NCBI GenBank assembly: GCA_029851415.1
Contig: CM056744.1
Location: 100,225,338 to 100,289,337, forward strand
DNA length: 64,000 nucleotides
From: Eretmocerus hayati
Taxonomy: Eukaryota > Arthropoda > Insecta > Hymenoptera > Aphelinidae
Direction: 5' to 3'
The notes under the pieces were generated by a model. It was not told the DNA's origin and searched no databases. It saw only the letters and a list, made by a program, of their open reading frames with translations. Position 1 is the stretch's first letter. Every line of letters begins with the position of its first letter. Positions 46,583 through 60,412 of the stretch are shown in pieces. A program made the position numbers and the translations under genes.

Positions 46583-46715
46583 CCGGAATCAGTGAAAATC
46601 ACTCCCAAATATACTTATTTCTAGTGCATAATCACTAATTTGCAGTAAAATTCACCGTAAATAAGTGAAAATGCACTGCGAATAAGTGATTTGGAGCGAT
46701 TTTCACTGATTCCGG
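46583..46715. mobile_element. Short palindromic MITE
   Basis: The left end CCGGAATCAGTGAAAATC pairs exactly with the right end GATTTTCACTGATTCCGG; inner AAGTGATT-like blocks are also mirrored. Size 133 bp. Non-coding. Confidence 0.65.
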
Positions 46716-46974
46716 TGGACAGTGCGGATCACAAAATTATCGTCCAATCTGGTTCTATTCGTTCGAGTGATTACAATTACAAAATTTTGACGACCAACTC
46801 AACTTTGTTAGAAAAAAAATCGAAATCCTATGCAACTTTTTGTGCGCCGACCAAACGCTTATCTCAACATCTGCATGTTTTTTATACTTACGAGGACGAG
46901 CATTGTAAAATTTGTTTTAATTTAAATCGATTCCGAACAAAGACGCTCAGATATTTGACTGAAAATCTCGCTGA

Positions 46975-47165
46975 AAATTCAACCGATTAGGTTTAATTTG
47001 TCACCAGCCAGCTCGAGCCAGTTGGTACAGCAAAAACTTCTCTCACAGCTCTTCAAGGTTCTTTCCAGAAGTTTTCGGCAACTATTCGACTGAAAATTCA
47101 ACCAATCAGGTTTAATTTGTCACCAACCATCAGTTGGTGCAGCAAAAACTTCTCCTAGCTGGTTG
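46975..47165 (+). repeat. Two-copy direct repeat
   Basis: GGTTTAATTTGTCACCA with a following GCAAAAACTTCTC occurs at about 46989-47045 and again at about 47108-47155. The copies are diverged. Non-coding. Confidence 0.5.
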
Positions 47166-47249
47166 AAGTTTTTTTTACAATTTTTCGGCACTCGCACTGT
47201 GATCCGTGCGGAAGATTTTCACGGTAAAAAATTGTTTTCTCTCCACATC

Positions 47250-47748
47250 AGGCTGCTTTTTCACGGTGGCAATCGTCGCCGGCGACGTCGCGAGATTGCT
47301 GCAATTTTCATACGCGCGAAATTCAAAATCTAGCTCATCGAGGTAACCTAAGATGGAAATGGAGTGACTCCGAGAAACCACCTCGTTGGAAATTGTACTT
47401 CCCTATCTTCTTGAGTGTGCTGAACACGAATACAAACTCTGTTCCCATTTAGAGGTGGAGGAAACTTCTAAAAATCACATTTGAATCCGCAAATGAGACG
47501 TTCTGGTTTCAAAGTCGATTTTCACGCATTTCCTCCGCCGTTGGAAGGGAATGAAGTTCATATTCGTGTTCAGGATCTTCAAAAACATTGGACAGAACAA
47601 TTTTCAACCAGTGGGTTTTTCGGAGCCACTCCATTTCCATCTTAGGTTACCTCGATAAACTAGATTTTGAATTTCGCGGGCATGAAAATTGCAGCAATCT
47701 CGTGACGTTGCAACGACGGATTGCAGTCGTGAAAAAGCAGCCTCACCG
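47250..47748. mobile_element. Fold-back element, about 0.5 kb
   Basis: CAGGCTGCTTTTTCACGGTG near 47252 is mirrored near 47730-47748. AGGTAACCTAAGATGGAAAT near 47341 is mirrored by ATTTCCATCTTAGGTTACCT near 47633. Inner parts near 47420 and 47560 also pair. No gene. Confidence 0.7.
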
Positions 47749-50700
47749 TTCATATCGAGATTAATGAACAGACTTCAGTGGAATGGAGGAGTGGAACAGA
47801 TACTCAATCAAGTTCTACCGTATCTAATAAGAAGACTAACAGAATAGATTGAAGGAAAAAAAAATCAAAGCAAAGTGTGTTACAATCCATCTACTTCATC
47901 AATGAGACGATGCCATGCCGATCGCCGTGTCGATCAATTCCGGCCTCACTCGCTCGTCTACATGGCTGCCTATGTTCACGGCGCGTAAGCAAACCTTTAA
48001 GCGGACAGCTCATAATACGTCTGAAGGGGGTCTCTCGCATGCAAATGAGCGAGTACTTTTATTTACTCGCGAACGACCTGGCAAAATGTGCACTTTGTAT
48101 ATCTCGACATGCGATATATAAGTAGAATACCTGTATGGCTATAGAAATGTACAGAGAGGCGGAAACGGTCCAGCGGGGCCATATGCCACATGCCGGAAGT
48201 TCGCGCTCACCCCAATGTCTTTTCATTATCCTGATGCATTGTAATTTGAATGAGAGAACTTTTCGGTGGGGGTGGACTCGTTTTATTTAGGCTCTTGATA
48301 TCTTGGCAAGAATTTTGTGGAGGTTGGAATTTTTGGTGAATTCATTGGTAAATTTTGGATATTGGCTCGAATTTTAAGGCTGCTTGGGAATTCTACTTCT
48401 TAGAGGGATATGAAGAGTTCAAAAGATTTCAGCTAAGGTGAGAATGAAAAGTATTCGTGATAATGCAACGAACAGGAGTTCGAGCAATCAGGATGGGGAA
48501 AAACGATGTCTCGCGTACGTCACCAACCAGCAGTTCGGGCTGCAACCAATAATTTTGTGTGCTAAAAGTTGAAATATTTCGAAAATTTTATTGTTGGAAA
48601 CTCATTTACAATCATTTTTCCCCATACAAATTTTGAAATCATTTCAAGCAGATTGTACATTGCTGTTGAACCTCCTTTGAAATATGACTTGACGAACGTA
48701 CCCATATTTTTGAAGATTTCCTAAATCAAAAGCATAAGCTTTTGGTTTAATTCACGCCAACTATCAGTTCTTGATCAATGCATCAACCCACAGTCTTGTT
48801 TTCCCATTAAAAAAACTCACATCATTGCCAAAAATGTCTTCGGCTTGATCTACGATCCATAGTACTTCAAGAAAATCTGCAAAAATATTTCAACCAGATC
48901 GTCAACGTCACAAATATCAACGATCAACTGCGCTCTGAAATAATTGGATTGGGAAAACGATCCCGATCCACGTTTCACAAAAAAGTGCCAATCAACTTTG
49001 ATGAGACAACACAAGAAAAAAACATTCGTACACCACCAAAAAAAAAGACAGGGCAAAGGCACCGTTCTACGCCATTATTGTGGTGCAAACGCCGAACAAC
49101 GGATCTCAAAATTGGGCCTCCCCGCGACATAAGGAGAGCCTGATATCGTAGCATATGGCTCACGGGGGCCCTGAAAGTCTGCGGAGGAGTTTAAAAGCCG
49201 ATCGCGTCTACGTTGGTATTTCGTATAGCTCGATCTTTTGAGCCATATGCCAACTTCTCGCGTGCCCACTTTTTGCTCCAAGGTCGCTTCAAAGGGCCGA
49301 AGTTTGTTCCGTGAGAAAAGTGGCAAACGTATAAATGTAGAAGAGTATGTAATGAATATAGATAGATCTGCGATCGAGCTTTGCGAATTGGATGTATGAG
49401 TAACAGATATACTGTAGATCTGCTTGGTTTGCGACATTTGGTTCATTCTGAGGAGAATCTTTATTATAGTTTGGATTGAATGGTTGTTGGGAGCAGGAGG
49501 AATGTAAGGTGATTCGAGAGGTGGTTGGTTTGTGTTTCTGTCGATATCGTCTTTTTTGCTCAAAATCCGGGGAATATCCTTGATCTGTGAGGTGTTTTTG
49601 AAGGTATTTTTGATCCAGATTTCACCAAAATGTTTTGGAATTTATAAAGAGATATAAATCTCTTGCTTGAGAAAAACAATTCTCAGGATACTTTTTTAAC
49701 CGATCTGATTGTTTACCTGATTGTTTACTCTATGGTTGCAAAGGAATATTGAATCTATACTGATCGATAGTCTCAACAAAATCAAATTTGAGTTAAGATT
49801 CAAGAATGTGATCGTCCTGGAATTCTTGATTTGATTTGATATTTTTTGCGTCAAAGTGGGAGAACTCAGTGGAACTATATTCTCAAGGGATGTTAAAGTG
49901 GAACATATGTGTCTAGAAATTTTCGATCCTGGAATCAATTGTGCAGAAGCATTCTTTTGAGAACCCTTTACGTGTGCCATGCAAGGAACCAAAAGATAAG
50001 ACTTCTAAAAGACATGAGTTTGAGTACAACGAATGAATTGGCTTCAGTTTTGTCATGCCATAGAGTAACAGCCGCATATTTACACGAAAAAATTGTATTT
50101 GATATCTCAAACGTCTAAAACAGGTCATGGGTTTCTCCTTCGTCTTCCAAATATTTCTATCCTTGCCCAAATTTTGTAATGATGTTTCATAACGTCACAT
50201 AATATGTCTTGCGGAATTTTTTCCGATAATTCTAATTTACGAACAATCGTTGCATAATGCATGAGTTCTCAACTGTCTTGGGATTACTACCTTCCATTTG
50301 CAATAGTCTATAAGATTTTTCTGAGATGAGTTTCCTCTGCTTTACTGACTTTGCAAATGTAGTTTTGGGTTTCGAATATTGAAGCATGTGTAACTCCGGA
50401 AATTATTTCCATCGCATTAACCTCATGTTTTGAAAATATCGGAGGTTAATCTTGTAACGATCGTAATATTGGTGCCAATTTTGTGTCGTCCCTGTGAGAT
50501 ACATTCGAAGTATGCTGTAGATTTTAGTTGAATTTTGGTTAACCAAAGCAGTTAAGGCCGTTCGGTAGCCGTGCAAGCTGAATTTTGTTCCAACTTTACT
50601 CGAATTTTCCTTCGATTTGGGATAAACGACGAGTTGTCGCGCGCTTGTTATCATCAAACTCGAATGGCTCAACTCGTCGTTTAGACCAAATCGCGAGAGA

Positions 50701-51680
50701 ATCCGATAAAAGTGGGAAATACAATGTGCTCATTTTATAGGTTAGGAGGTACATGGGGTCCACTTTTTCCCATTTTTTAAAACATTCTTATAATTCAGAC
50801 TAAACGGCGAGTTGTAGAGCATAATTGAGTCAATCGCAATAGCTGGACAACTCATCTCAATCTGTCTCATCGAAATTTCAACATGATCTTCTAAACAGAA
50901 CGGTGAAATTGCTTTATCTGTGGAAGCTGAACTTCAACCTCATCATCGTGGAATCAGGTCAATTTTCTTGCTACTCTAATACAATCAGGTTATAGTTTCT
51001 AAGTCGAGTCCCAACAAGCAACGAGATAACCTAAAATGTAGATTGTGAAGAAGATTTGAGAATTTGAAAAACGAGTCAATCCGCAATCTAACCAAGAAAT
51101 CCATTTCATCTTGTTGAGCCATGGCTATCGCTATCCTCGAAAGCTGAAAATTTACATATCCCAAAAAGTTTGCAAATCTTATCCCTGCTTCAAATCGTGA
51201 CAAAGTTTTGATGGTGACATGGTAAATAATTCTATGAAAGTTCATTGTCTCTTGCTGAATGGATTTGTGCGCTGTGTCACGAGGTCTCTGAAAAAATGAT
51301 CAACGACCACATTTAAAGAGAGGATGAGACGTTATGTCTCAAAGCTACAAAGCAAAAAGTCGGAAGCCGACAATTCGAAAAATTTGACCAGCATCCAAGA
51401 GATGAGCTTCATAGACACCGTGATCAACAGGCTGATCCAAGTGTACATGGATCAATTAAATTTGCTCATTGTCACGTCTCGTCTCATCTCCCATCGACCA
51501 AACCGTGCCTTTATGACCTCGATTATATAGTCCAAGAAATCTCGCAAGAAATAGTTGTCACACTTTGTTGCAGCGACATGCATGGCAGCGTCGCGCTTTC
51601 GTTTTCAATTCCAACGTTGACTTGTTTTCATCAGGATTTCGACAATTACAAGTTGAAATCAGAAAATTTTTTGAAATCTC
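47749..51680. other. Gene-poor stretch with a small palindrome
   Basis: No convincing gene. A 162-codon minus-strand frame at 49075-49563 has no recognisable domain and low-complexity character. A small inverted repeat (ACGACGAGTTG near 50629 and CAACTCGTCGT near 50670) marks a possible short element at about 50580-50720. Confidence 0.35.
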
Positions 51681-51704
51681 TTGATTTCCCGGAGTTGACA
51701 CCCT

Positions 51705-51813
51705 CCCCCTCTTTGTGGCAACTCGGAAAGAATGAGATTCACTTGGCCACGAGTGGAATTCTCACTCCGAAAGAATGAATCTCACTCTTTTCGGAGTTAC
51801 CACAAAAGAGGGG
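51705..51813. repeat. Small inverted repeat
   Basis: CCCTCTTTGTGGCAACTC is mirrored, with two differences, by GAGTTACCACAAAAGAGGGG; GAATGAGATTC lies inside in mirrored form. About 110 bp. Confidence 0.5.
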
Positions 51814-54800
51814 TTCACTCTGAAAAGTCACGGACTATCATTTTGTTGCAATAAATAGTTGAGCTCAAAACACTGACAACTCTGATCAACTATTCAAAAT
51901 CCGTGAAAATCTACTCATAAATTGTACTGGAAAGTATAAACTTGAAATAAAATGTATGGCGTTACAAATTTTCCAAAATTTGGACAAACTCACAGTATCC
52001 TAAAACATCATTCTCCAAAAATGCCGTGAAATCATATCCAGCAAACGTATTTACCGACTGACACCCCAATTTGCTTGTTCTGAGTTGATTATATCTCATT
52101 TGAGTGACCAAAATTGCATTCCCTGAAATCCAAATAAATTTTTCCCTGCGAAAAATTTTCTCCTGTAAGCACCCTGCTAAAAATCACCATCAAATCTCAA
52201 TCGTTCTACTCCTCGTCTACTCTGGACCCAAAAAAATTCCGTTGCATCATTCTTCCATCCATCGCTGTTCAAACATCTTTTTTGTACACAGCGTCACTAT
52301 TACTTATAAGTCAGTCGAAAATCCATATATATCACTCATTTCAAGCTCAAACATCGAGACAACACAGCTTTGGCATCATCATACACCAACCATCTGGCGA
52401 ACAGGAGGTTTGCCTCCCATATCCGATTCTATGACGACTCGATATATCCCATTAAATCACGCAAGACTGATGTTGCGTCTTCGAGGGGTTTCCCTGTTAA
52501 ATCTACGATGCGTATCTTCAGAAGCGCGATATTTTTGGAGGGATACTTCGTTGACTTTTCACGCCACTTTGAGCTTGTGGTATATTTTTTTCATCCATTT
52601 CCCACGCGGCTTTATACATGCAGGGCAGTATAGCGCTGCAAAAATTGTCCCACTGTGATGATTATTAGTTTTGTGACGGTTGCAAGATTTTCCAGTTGCG
52701 AGTTTCAATAAGGTGTCAGTGATTGAGACGAGGATTGGAAGGATTTGGATGGAGGAAATTAGTTTCCTGCGAGGTTTCCTGGGTTTGAAAGGGGAGCACT
52801 TTGATCCGATCGATTGCTATCGGCCGTTAAATTTCACGGGTGTAACCTTGATGCTGATTTATTAATCCAGTGAATTTTCTGAGATGTTTACGCTGCTTTG
52901 TCAATGTCAAGTAGTTCCTATGTTGAACAGGGAGGCTTCTATTGTCACGCCAGTATTGCGATTGATGGATGTCTATAATACGACATGAAGTAATCTTCGA
53001 ACCGATTTTCATGGATGGATTCAAAATTTTGCCATACAAAACTTGAAGTTGGGCAAATTTTTTCATCCATTCATTTTTGGAACCCTTGAACATTTTTCAA
53101 GGCAGTAAATATTTGGGATTCGAAACTTTTTGTGGTTGCCTAGAAGAATTATCAGTATCAAGGCCTTAGTATTCTGTTAACGTAGAATCTTGAATCATGC
53201 AATCAGAATAACGTCTGCCATTCAATTATTCTCAATAACCGGAATATTTCAATTTGAGCTACTAGGATAAATCTATGGAACAACGATCCTCTCATCTCGA
53301 AGAAAAATGTCGAGATTCTTCACAATACTTTGAAAGTCATAATATCATTTCATTTTCTTCCAAAAGTTTCAATTTTAGATGACACCTGTACGTTGTAGGT
53401 TGATTAGTTCAAATTCGAATTTAGAGAAATAATTGTCTCTCACAAAATTAACAGATCTCAAATTTTATGCCTACTATTGGGATACTAATTACTGCATCTA
53501 TAATGAAAAGGGAGTTTGTTCTGATATCTAAATACATGATTCAACGAATAGACCAGATAACCAAAAAATTTATGTGGACTGTGTTCACACTCGATATTAG
53601 ATGCAATCAGCGTTCCCATGCTCTGTCATAGCGGGCGGTCATTAGGGGAAAGAAAAAAAATATGTCACAACGCCTCATGTGATAGACTTATATGCGTGGT
53701 CAGAAAACAGCATATGGTCAAGGGTGGGAAAGTAAAGCTGGAGGGTCTTTATATCCTCAAACTGCAACGAGAGCTTTGATAGACAGCCACCACTTAACTC
53801 ACGTATCATTATATCCTCTACAAAATTAATGATGCTCACTGGAAATTTTACAAAATTATAACCTGAATTAAAGCATTCTCAAGATTATGTATAAGATACA
53901 GTCATTTTACGCTAAATAATACATTTATCATATTAATTAAAAGTATCATATAAATCATGAGAATAATAATTTTGAAATTCTTGTATGATTTCAGATCGAT
54001 CAAGCCCAATAAACTCGTGTACAAAAATGTAATCCGGATGATCAACCTTGGACTTGGAAAAAAAAAAATTGAATCACTCTTCCGATATGATCGAATCCGG
54101 TCAACAACACATTTACACAATATATGAGGCCTGTATAAAATGAACGGACTTGCACACGATTGTGCCCATGCATGTCCCCTCACATATAAGTAATACCATG
54201 TACAGTATAAATCCATGTTCCGGTATATCCGAGAGGCAGAATTTTGTCGCCTGCACCTCCGGTCGGAACTTATATTATGATGCGATTGCACGCATAATTC
54301 GTCGTTGGAGCGTATATTATACGATTACAACCTTCAGACAAAGACAAAAAAAATGAGAGCCAGCTTATGTACAAAGACAATACGGCGATGTACTAACGGT
54401 GCGCTTTTAGTTTCAATATTTTTTTTTCACGAAACTTTTTGCGCATACTTTTATTATTTGTACATAATTTACGTTAGTTACATTTCGCTTTTTAGTATTT
54501 GTAAGTATTATACATGAATACGGCGTGCCTTAAAAGCCCATTGTAGATGTATTAAGAATCGAGAAGTTATTTTTTAAGATGTATATTTTATATTGGATAT
54601 CAGTGTTTGTCGATAACCGATGCCATCTTTTTTAAATTTGTATACAAGATTTTGTACAGACGAATATACTTGAAATAATTATATCTAAAGTTATCTCTTC
54701 CAGCGAATAACGAGCTGTTATGGAGATTTCATGGATCGTAATGTGGGATCGCTTTTATCGTTGCAATCGGATAAAATGTTTTGAGCGATATTTTCAGACA

Positions 54801-55088
54801 TTTATGCATTTGTACTCATTAAATTGTAATGTACTTATATATATCTGCCATTTTTTATACTCTTTGAGAGAACTCATTTAGAAGTAGGGTTTTTACATTT
54901 TTAAATGGTGGTCAAATAATCAGTCAAGATTTGAGACAGTGCCTTAAGTGATCCATGGTTGCTCTCATAGTTACTATTACTTGCCGTGACTTTTTCATAA
55001 TTTTTATCAACATCACTTGCTATTGATAATACAAGCATGTGTGAAGGTTCAAACGTTCGAGAAAGAGCAAAAAAATATTGAAGAGTTA
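51814..55088. other. Gene-poor AT-rich stretch
   Basis: Open frames at 52104-52658 and 53902-54291 are long enough to notice, but they lack domains, good splice partners or coding-like composition. No repeat element was identified. Confidence 0.3.
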
Positions 55089-55264
55089 CAGGTGACACTC
55101 CGTATTCGCGGGAGTTACGTTCCAAGAAAATTCACCGCGTGTACGAAATCCCACGAATACAAAATCATTACTCATATGGAAATATTGAGATAAGTGATAA
55201 TTTTCCTATCTGCGAATAAGCGAAAATCGCAAGTACGGAATCCACGAATACGGAAGGTCACCTG
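55089..55264. mobile_element. 176-bp MITE
   Basis: Left end CAGGTGACACTCCGTATTCG and right end CGAATACGGAAGGTCACCTG are inverted repeats with two differences. Short, AT-rich centre; no coding capacity. Confidence 0.65.
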
Positions 55265-57817
55265 CATTGTGAAATTGAATTTTTTGCAGTCCTCGAGAAC
55301 TCATTTTTTCATGAAATTGATAGAATTTCATTCTGCGCAGTTCAGCATATGAAAGCTCCGTGTGTGAGGCAAAAATGTATGATACGCGCGTAATTTTGGG
55401 TAAAATTCCTAATCAAACTTGCATTAATTGAATCGAGACCTGCTGCTCCTCAATAAGCAGAATCATCCAGTGGACCATACGGAAAAACATTACCGAGTAT
55501 TACTCTATCGGAAAAGAATTCAAATATTGAATAAACCGAGTATGCATTTCATCTCTCGACTCCTTTACTAGATTTATGAGAATTTTTATAGTTGAGATTA
55601 ATACAAAATTCGAATTTGATGATTGAAATCGTATTTTTTTCTCAGTACTCTATTGAGTTGAGCATTTTCAGATTTTTAAAATTGTAAATAATTTCCAATC
55701 ATTGGGAAAATCGTTTGACATAGAACATGAGAAAATGTATGAACATCTTCTCAATATATTATGTAAATCTATGACGAACAGTACCTATAGATATAACAAA
55801 CATCGAAAATCAAGAATATAAATTCATTTTAATCTCAACCGTTATTTACAATAGTGTACTATGTATTACTCAAAATCGATCTTCGAAAGAATTACTCGAC
55901 AGTATGTCTGGGATCGTTAATTGCAGACATCAAACATCATTATTACTCAACAAACCGTGTTTTGTACAAAATCTGATAACAACTATTCTACCTGATATTT
56001 TTGAAGTGTTTGATCTACTTTTTTTTGTATAGTATGTCATGAGTGCCTTCAAGGATTTCTGTAATCGAGTTGTAATGAACTATTTTGATACAATTTATCA
56101 AAAAATTATATCTACAATAAATTTTTACTCATTTTATAGAACTAAATTTTTTCTCTTGAGCTGTCATCCCATGAGATATCAATCATTTTATCCAATGGAT
56201 CTCCCAATGGTCTCATACTTCCCCGTCCTCACATTGGAGATTGATTACCTTGCATTCAAATATTTCAATGTTTTTCAATCAACCAAAAATTTTCATGCGA
56301 TTGCTACAGAGATCATCAAGCAAATCAAGAAGAATCCAAGCCGAATAGATATGGGCATTTCCACATGGAACTTTCCATATTTGAATGTGACTATCAGAAA
56401 AACGACAGCAGATGTCCATACACTCTTCACATCTCTTCCACATTTTATCTTCCATATCTTATAAATTCTGTTACAGACGAGCTTGTGTCATCTTGCATGC
56501 TAATTTATCCATTCAGGAAAAAAAAAATTGGCACTACTATTCAAATATCAAACTATACAGAAAATGATTCTATCACAAGATGGAGCACACCTCGCTTCAA
56601 GGTGCAATTAGTATCACGAAACTGACACCAAAATCCCTCCAATGAGATGTCTTTTGGGAGCTCGCACACAGTAAAAATCCGTTTTGACCTAAATTGTGTC
56701 GGTTCATGCCTCAAAATAGCGAGTGAAGTGGGCTTACCCTACATAATTTCGAGCATAATTAACATGGGATGGAAATGGCGGACTCCACCATAAATACCAT
56801 TATTCCTTTAGAGCTCAAAAAGTATCCATTTCAACGGAAAATGTGTACAATAATTTTTTGTAGAATCTTCCAAGATCTACAAAAAAGGTCTTTTGATAAT
56901 TTTTCGAAAGATGCGTCATTTCGAGCTATAACGCATTATTGTTCAAATGTTCTGAATGAGCAACTCATTTCCCACACAACGATGACCAAAACGAGTTGCT
57001 CACTGTGTGCCCAAGATTTACAACTTCCCCCATATTGAGGGAAAAAACTTTTGCCCCAATTTTCAACATTGTTGCTCCTTTATTCATCAAAGAACACCCT
57101 GAACACTGCTCTCGCATCTGTAAGGAATAACAAAGTCTTACTTTTCAGATTCAGCTCCTACAAGAAGTGATTCCATTTTTAAGGGTTGGATTTCAATTTT
57201 TTCCATCGACCAATTCTTTGTAACATATAAAAATATTCAAGGGGGTCGGTTATCCCGTGTGCTTACAGGCAGTCTAAATTTCCGACGCGAATTGACACGT
57301 CACTTCCGTTAGACGTTCCCTATGGTTATTTTCCAACACCCCCTTGCATTTCGTACACTATGCACGCACCTATTCTCAAACATTATAAGTATAACATACG
57401 TGATTATACTTTCTCTCCCACGTCTGATGGTGGTTGGCGTTAACGTAATGATCCCCTACACACCGCGTAGATTCCATTATTACTTTTTTTTTTTCATCGA
57501 CAAAAGCGAGTTACAAGAGTATTACTGATAATCAAGACTACTCGCTCTGGACTCGTATGTTATTTTGGTCAATCTTTGACACACGCAAAACGATGATTGA
57601 CATGAGATAAGGGTCATTCACTGAATAGTGATAATGAATCATATCATTCGGGGTGTAAAAGAAGGTTTGATTATTGGTTGATGATTTATTGAAAGCTGGC
57701 ACGAAACATTGTTGATCACGATTATTCAAAGTGGTGGGAAATTTAAGGATCCGAGCAATTCACGGAATTCTGTAAAATTTATCGCATCATTTGGTTGCTA
57801 CTTTATTATAACCCTCA
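55265..57817. other. Gene-poor stretch with one 141-codon frame
   Basis: The frame at 56039-56464 begins with ATG (MSAFKDFCNRVVMNYFDTIY) right behind an acceptor-like TTTTTTTTGTATAG. It lacks any family that I recognise and has no signal peptide. It is AT-rich like its surroundings and could be chance. The patch at 57245-57310 is slightly GC-richer. No other feature seen. Confidence 0.25.
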
Positions 57818-58122
57818 CGGTGCACCCCTGGCGGAGATGAGTTTAACAAAAGCGACAACCAAAACTGAATTAAAAGAGGTGTATCTGTACAGATCGTCAC
57901 GAATTCAACCTAATTTTGAGCGAGATCGGATCAGCTCGCCGTTTCGAGTGATCGGCAAAGTAAGAATGCCCCATAAGTACATTGCTTTTAGAAATCCAGT
58001 GACTCCTCGTTTTCTTCGCTTCTTCGCGGTTTTCGGGCAAATACTCAGAAGAGGTGGGTAATTAGCGAAAAATGTCAAGAATACTTTCTTATAGATTTTT
58101 TGAAAATCTACAAGATGATGTA

Positions 58123-59045
58123 CACTACCGGTCAAAAGTCTGAGGACACCTGGGAATCAGACTGATGATTTTCGGAGTTGGATATCTCAGAACCTGTTGG
58201 TCGTAGAGAGCTCTGCGTGGTTGCATTTCGTAGCTCATATCGAGCACTTTCAAATCTATTTTCAGTATTTTTCGTCCCGCGTATTATACCGGAGACACAC
58301 GAGTCAGAAGAATGCCTTTTTTCGCAATTTTTCAGGCTAGGTACGAACGCCCGCCGATTTTGGAGAGATTGTTGGATCGCTACGAAACCTATGACATCTT
58401 CAAGCCCATGAAAAAACCTTTAAAATCCGTTTTTGAACGTCTCCCAAAGTGGTTCTGGTTCCGAGATATGACTGATTTTGCTAAGGGTGTTTGTATCTCA
58501 AAAAATCACACGGTAATCCAAAAATGACGAGAAACAGCCCGTTTTGAGGCATCTGACCCTCATTTCTGCAAGAGTTTGACTCAACATCGAAATTGCCAAA
58601 GGAAATCAAAACTACCGACCTTGAACTGGGCTGTTTCTCATCATTTTTGGATTATCGTGTGATTTTTTGAGAGACAAACACCCTCAGCGAAATCAGTCAG
58701 ATCTCGAGTCCAAAACCACTTTGGGAGAAGTTCAAAAACGGATTTTGAAGGTTTTTTCATGGGCTTGAAGATGTCATAGGTTTCATAGCGATCCAACAAT
58801 CTCTCCAAAATTGGCGGGCGTTCGTACCTTGCCTGAAAAATTGCAAAAAAATCCATCTTTCTAACTCGTGTGTCTCTGGTATAATACGCGGGACGGAAAA
58901 TACAGAAAATAGATTTGAAAGTACTCGATACGAGCTACAAAATGCGACCACGCAGACCTCTCTACGACCAATAGGTTCTGAGATATCCAACTCTGAAAAT
59001 CATCAGTTTGATTCCCAGGTGTCCTCAGACTTTTGACCGGTAGTG
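58123..59045. mobile_element. 923-bp palindromic Tc1/mariner-type MITE with TA target duplication
   Basis: Ends CACTACCGGTCAAAAGTCTG and the exact reverse complement flank the unit. TA sits on both sides (58121-58122 and 59046-59047), the target duplication of the Tc1/mariner superfamily. Arms are mirrored almost to the centre near 58585, so both strands show near-identical frames (58312-58527 plus; 58641-58856 minus). These are not genes. Confidence 0.8.
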
Positions 59046-59621
59046 TAGGTAGATTCATCACAAAGCCCAAGAGGATTGCAGTATCATGTAAAAAATCCCG
59101 CGTTTTTTGCAAGAAACCTTGCGCTTTCTGATAATTCTCTACAATTTTCTTCAATACGATCAAGAAAGCCTGAGTTTCTCGATCAATCTAACTAGGTCAT
59201 CTTGTAGATCTTCAAAAAATCTATGAAAAAGTATTCATGACATGTTTTGCTATAACCCACCTCTTGCAAGTATTTGCGAGAAAACCGTGAAGATGCGAAG
59301 AAAACGAAAAATTTCCGAATTTTTCCCATAAGCATTGTATGGGGAATTCTTGAGTTTGACTTTCACGTGAAACGGCGAGCTGATACGATTTTGCTCGAAA
59401 TCAGGTTGAGTTCATGACGATTTTCACGAAAACGCCTCTTTTCTAGTTTATGTTGTCATTTTTGTCTAACTTATTCTGGCCAAGGGCATGGAGAAATTCG
59501 GCAACTCTCTGTTTTCTTCACATCTCCGCGGTTTTCTCGAAAATACTCGGGAGAAATGAGTCGTAGCATCACATGTTACGATATTTTTCTTTAGATTTTT
59601 CAAAAATCTATGAGATAATTT

Positions 59622-59955
59622 ACAAGGGGAACACCAACCTTTTGGGTCCTGGATCTTGACAAAACTTTGAGAATCTTCTTGTTTTGGTGAGAAATGAAGG
59701 TACCCAAAGGGGTTTTGTCCAATGGGCCTCTTATCTCGAGATACAGCTATGGAGATTAGCATTGTTCATATAGGCCCATGTTAAAATGACACATATATAC
59801 TTAGATATTCTGACAATGCTAACCTCCATGGCTGTATCTCAGGATAGGAGGCCCATTGGACAAAACCCTCCTGGGTACCTTCATTTCTCACCGAAACAAG
59901 AAGATTCCCCAAGTTTCGTCAAGATCCAGGACCCGCAAGGTTGGTGCTCCCCTCG
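59622..59955. mobile_element. Palindromic element of about 330 bp
   Basis: GGGTCCTGGATCTTGACAAA near 59641 is mirrored by TTCGTCAAGATCCAGGACCC near 59917. GGTACCCAAAGGGGTTTTGT near 59699 is mirrored near 59861-59880. The centre is near 59790. Confidence 0.65.
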
Positions 59956-60412
59956 TTAGTTAGATTGGTCGGGAAAATCAGGCTTTCTTGATCGTGTTGA
60001 AGAAAATAGTAGAGAATCAGCAGAAAGCGCAAGATTTTTTTACAAAAAGCTCGGGTTTTTGTACACGGTACTGCAATCTCCTTGAGTTTTGTGATGGATC
60101 TACCTACATTGTTGTAGATCTCCAAAAAATCTATAAAAAATTGTGTTCGTGACATTTTTTACTATCGCCCACCTCTTCTGAGTATTTGCAAGGAAATCGC
60201 GAAGAAGCGAAGAAAACGAGGAGTTACTGAATTTCTTCATAAGCAATGTATGGGAAATTCTTGGTTTGACAATAAGTCGAAACGGCGAGCTGATCCGATT
60301 TCGCTCGAAATCAGATTCGATTCGTGACGATTCGTACAAAAACACCTCTTTTTCAGTTTTTGGTGTCATTTTTGGTAAACTCATCTCCGCCAGGGGCGCA
60401 CCGTGCCCTGGT

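Larger units (their letters stand above)
57818..60412. mobile_element. Nested foldback complex, about 2.6 kb
   Basis: The outer left arm (CCCCTGGCGGAGATGAGTTT near 57824) is mirrored by the outer right arm (AAACTCATCTCCGCCAGGGG near 60378). Inner arm copies lie near 57940-58110, 59210-59480 and 60100-60320. They share TCTTCGC...TTTTC and ATAGATTTTTTGAA blocks with the 16.8-17.5 kb element. Two other palindromes are nested within it (58123-59045 and 59622-59955). No transposase. Confidence 0.65.

Noticed and set aside
49075..49563. 162-codon minus-strand frame
   Set aside because: No domain, Ser/Ile/Asn-rich composition, and no splice or promoter context. Treated as chance.
58312..58856. Two near-identical 71-aa frames on opposite strands (IFQARYERPPILERLLDRYE)
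   Set aside because: They are the two arms of one palindromic MITE read from each side. The matching sequence reflects inverted DNA and not a protein.
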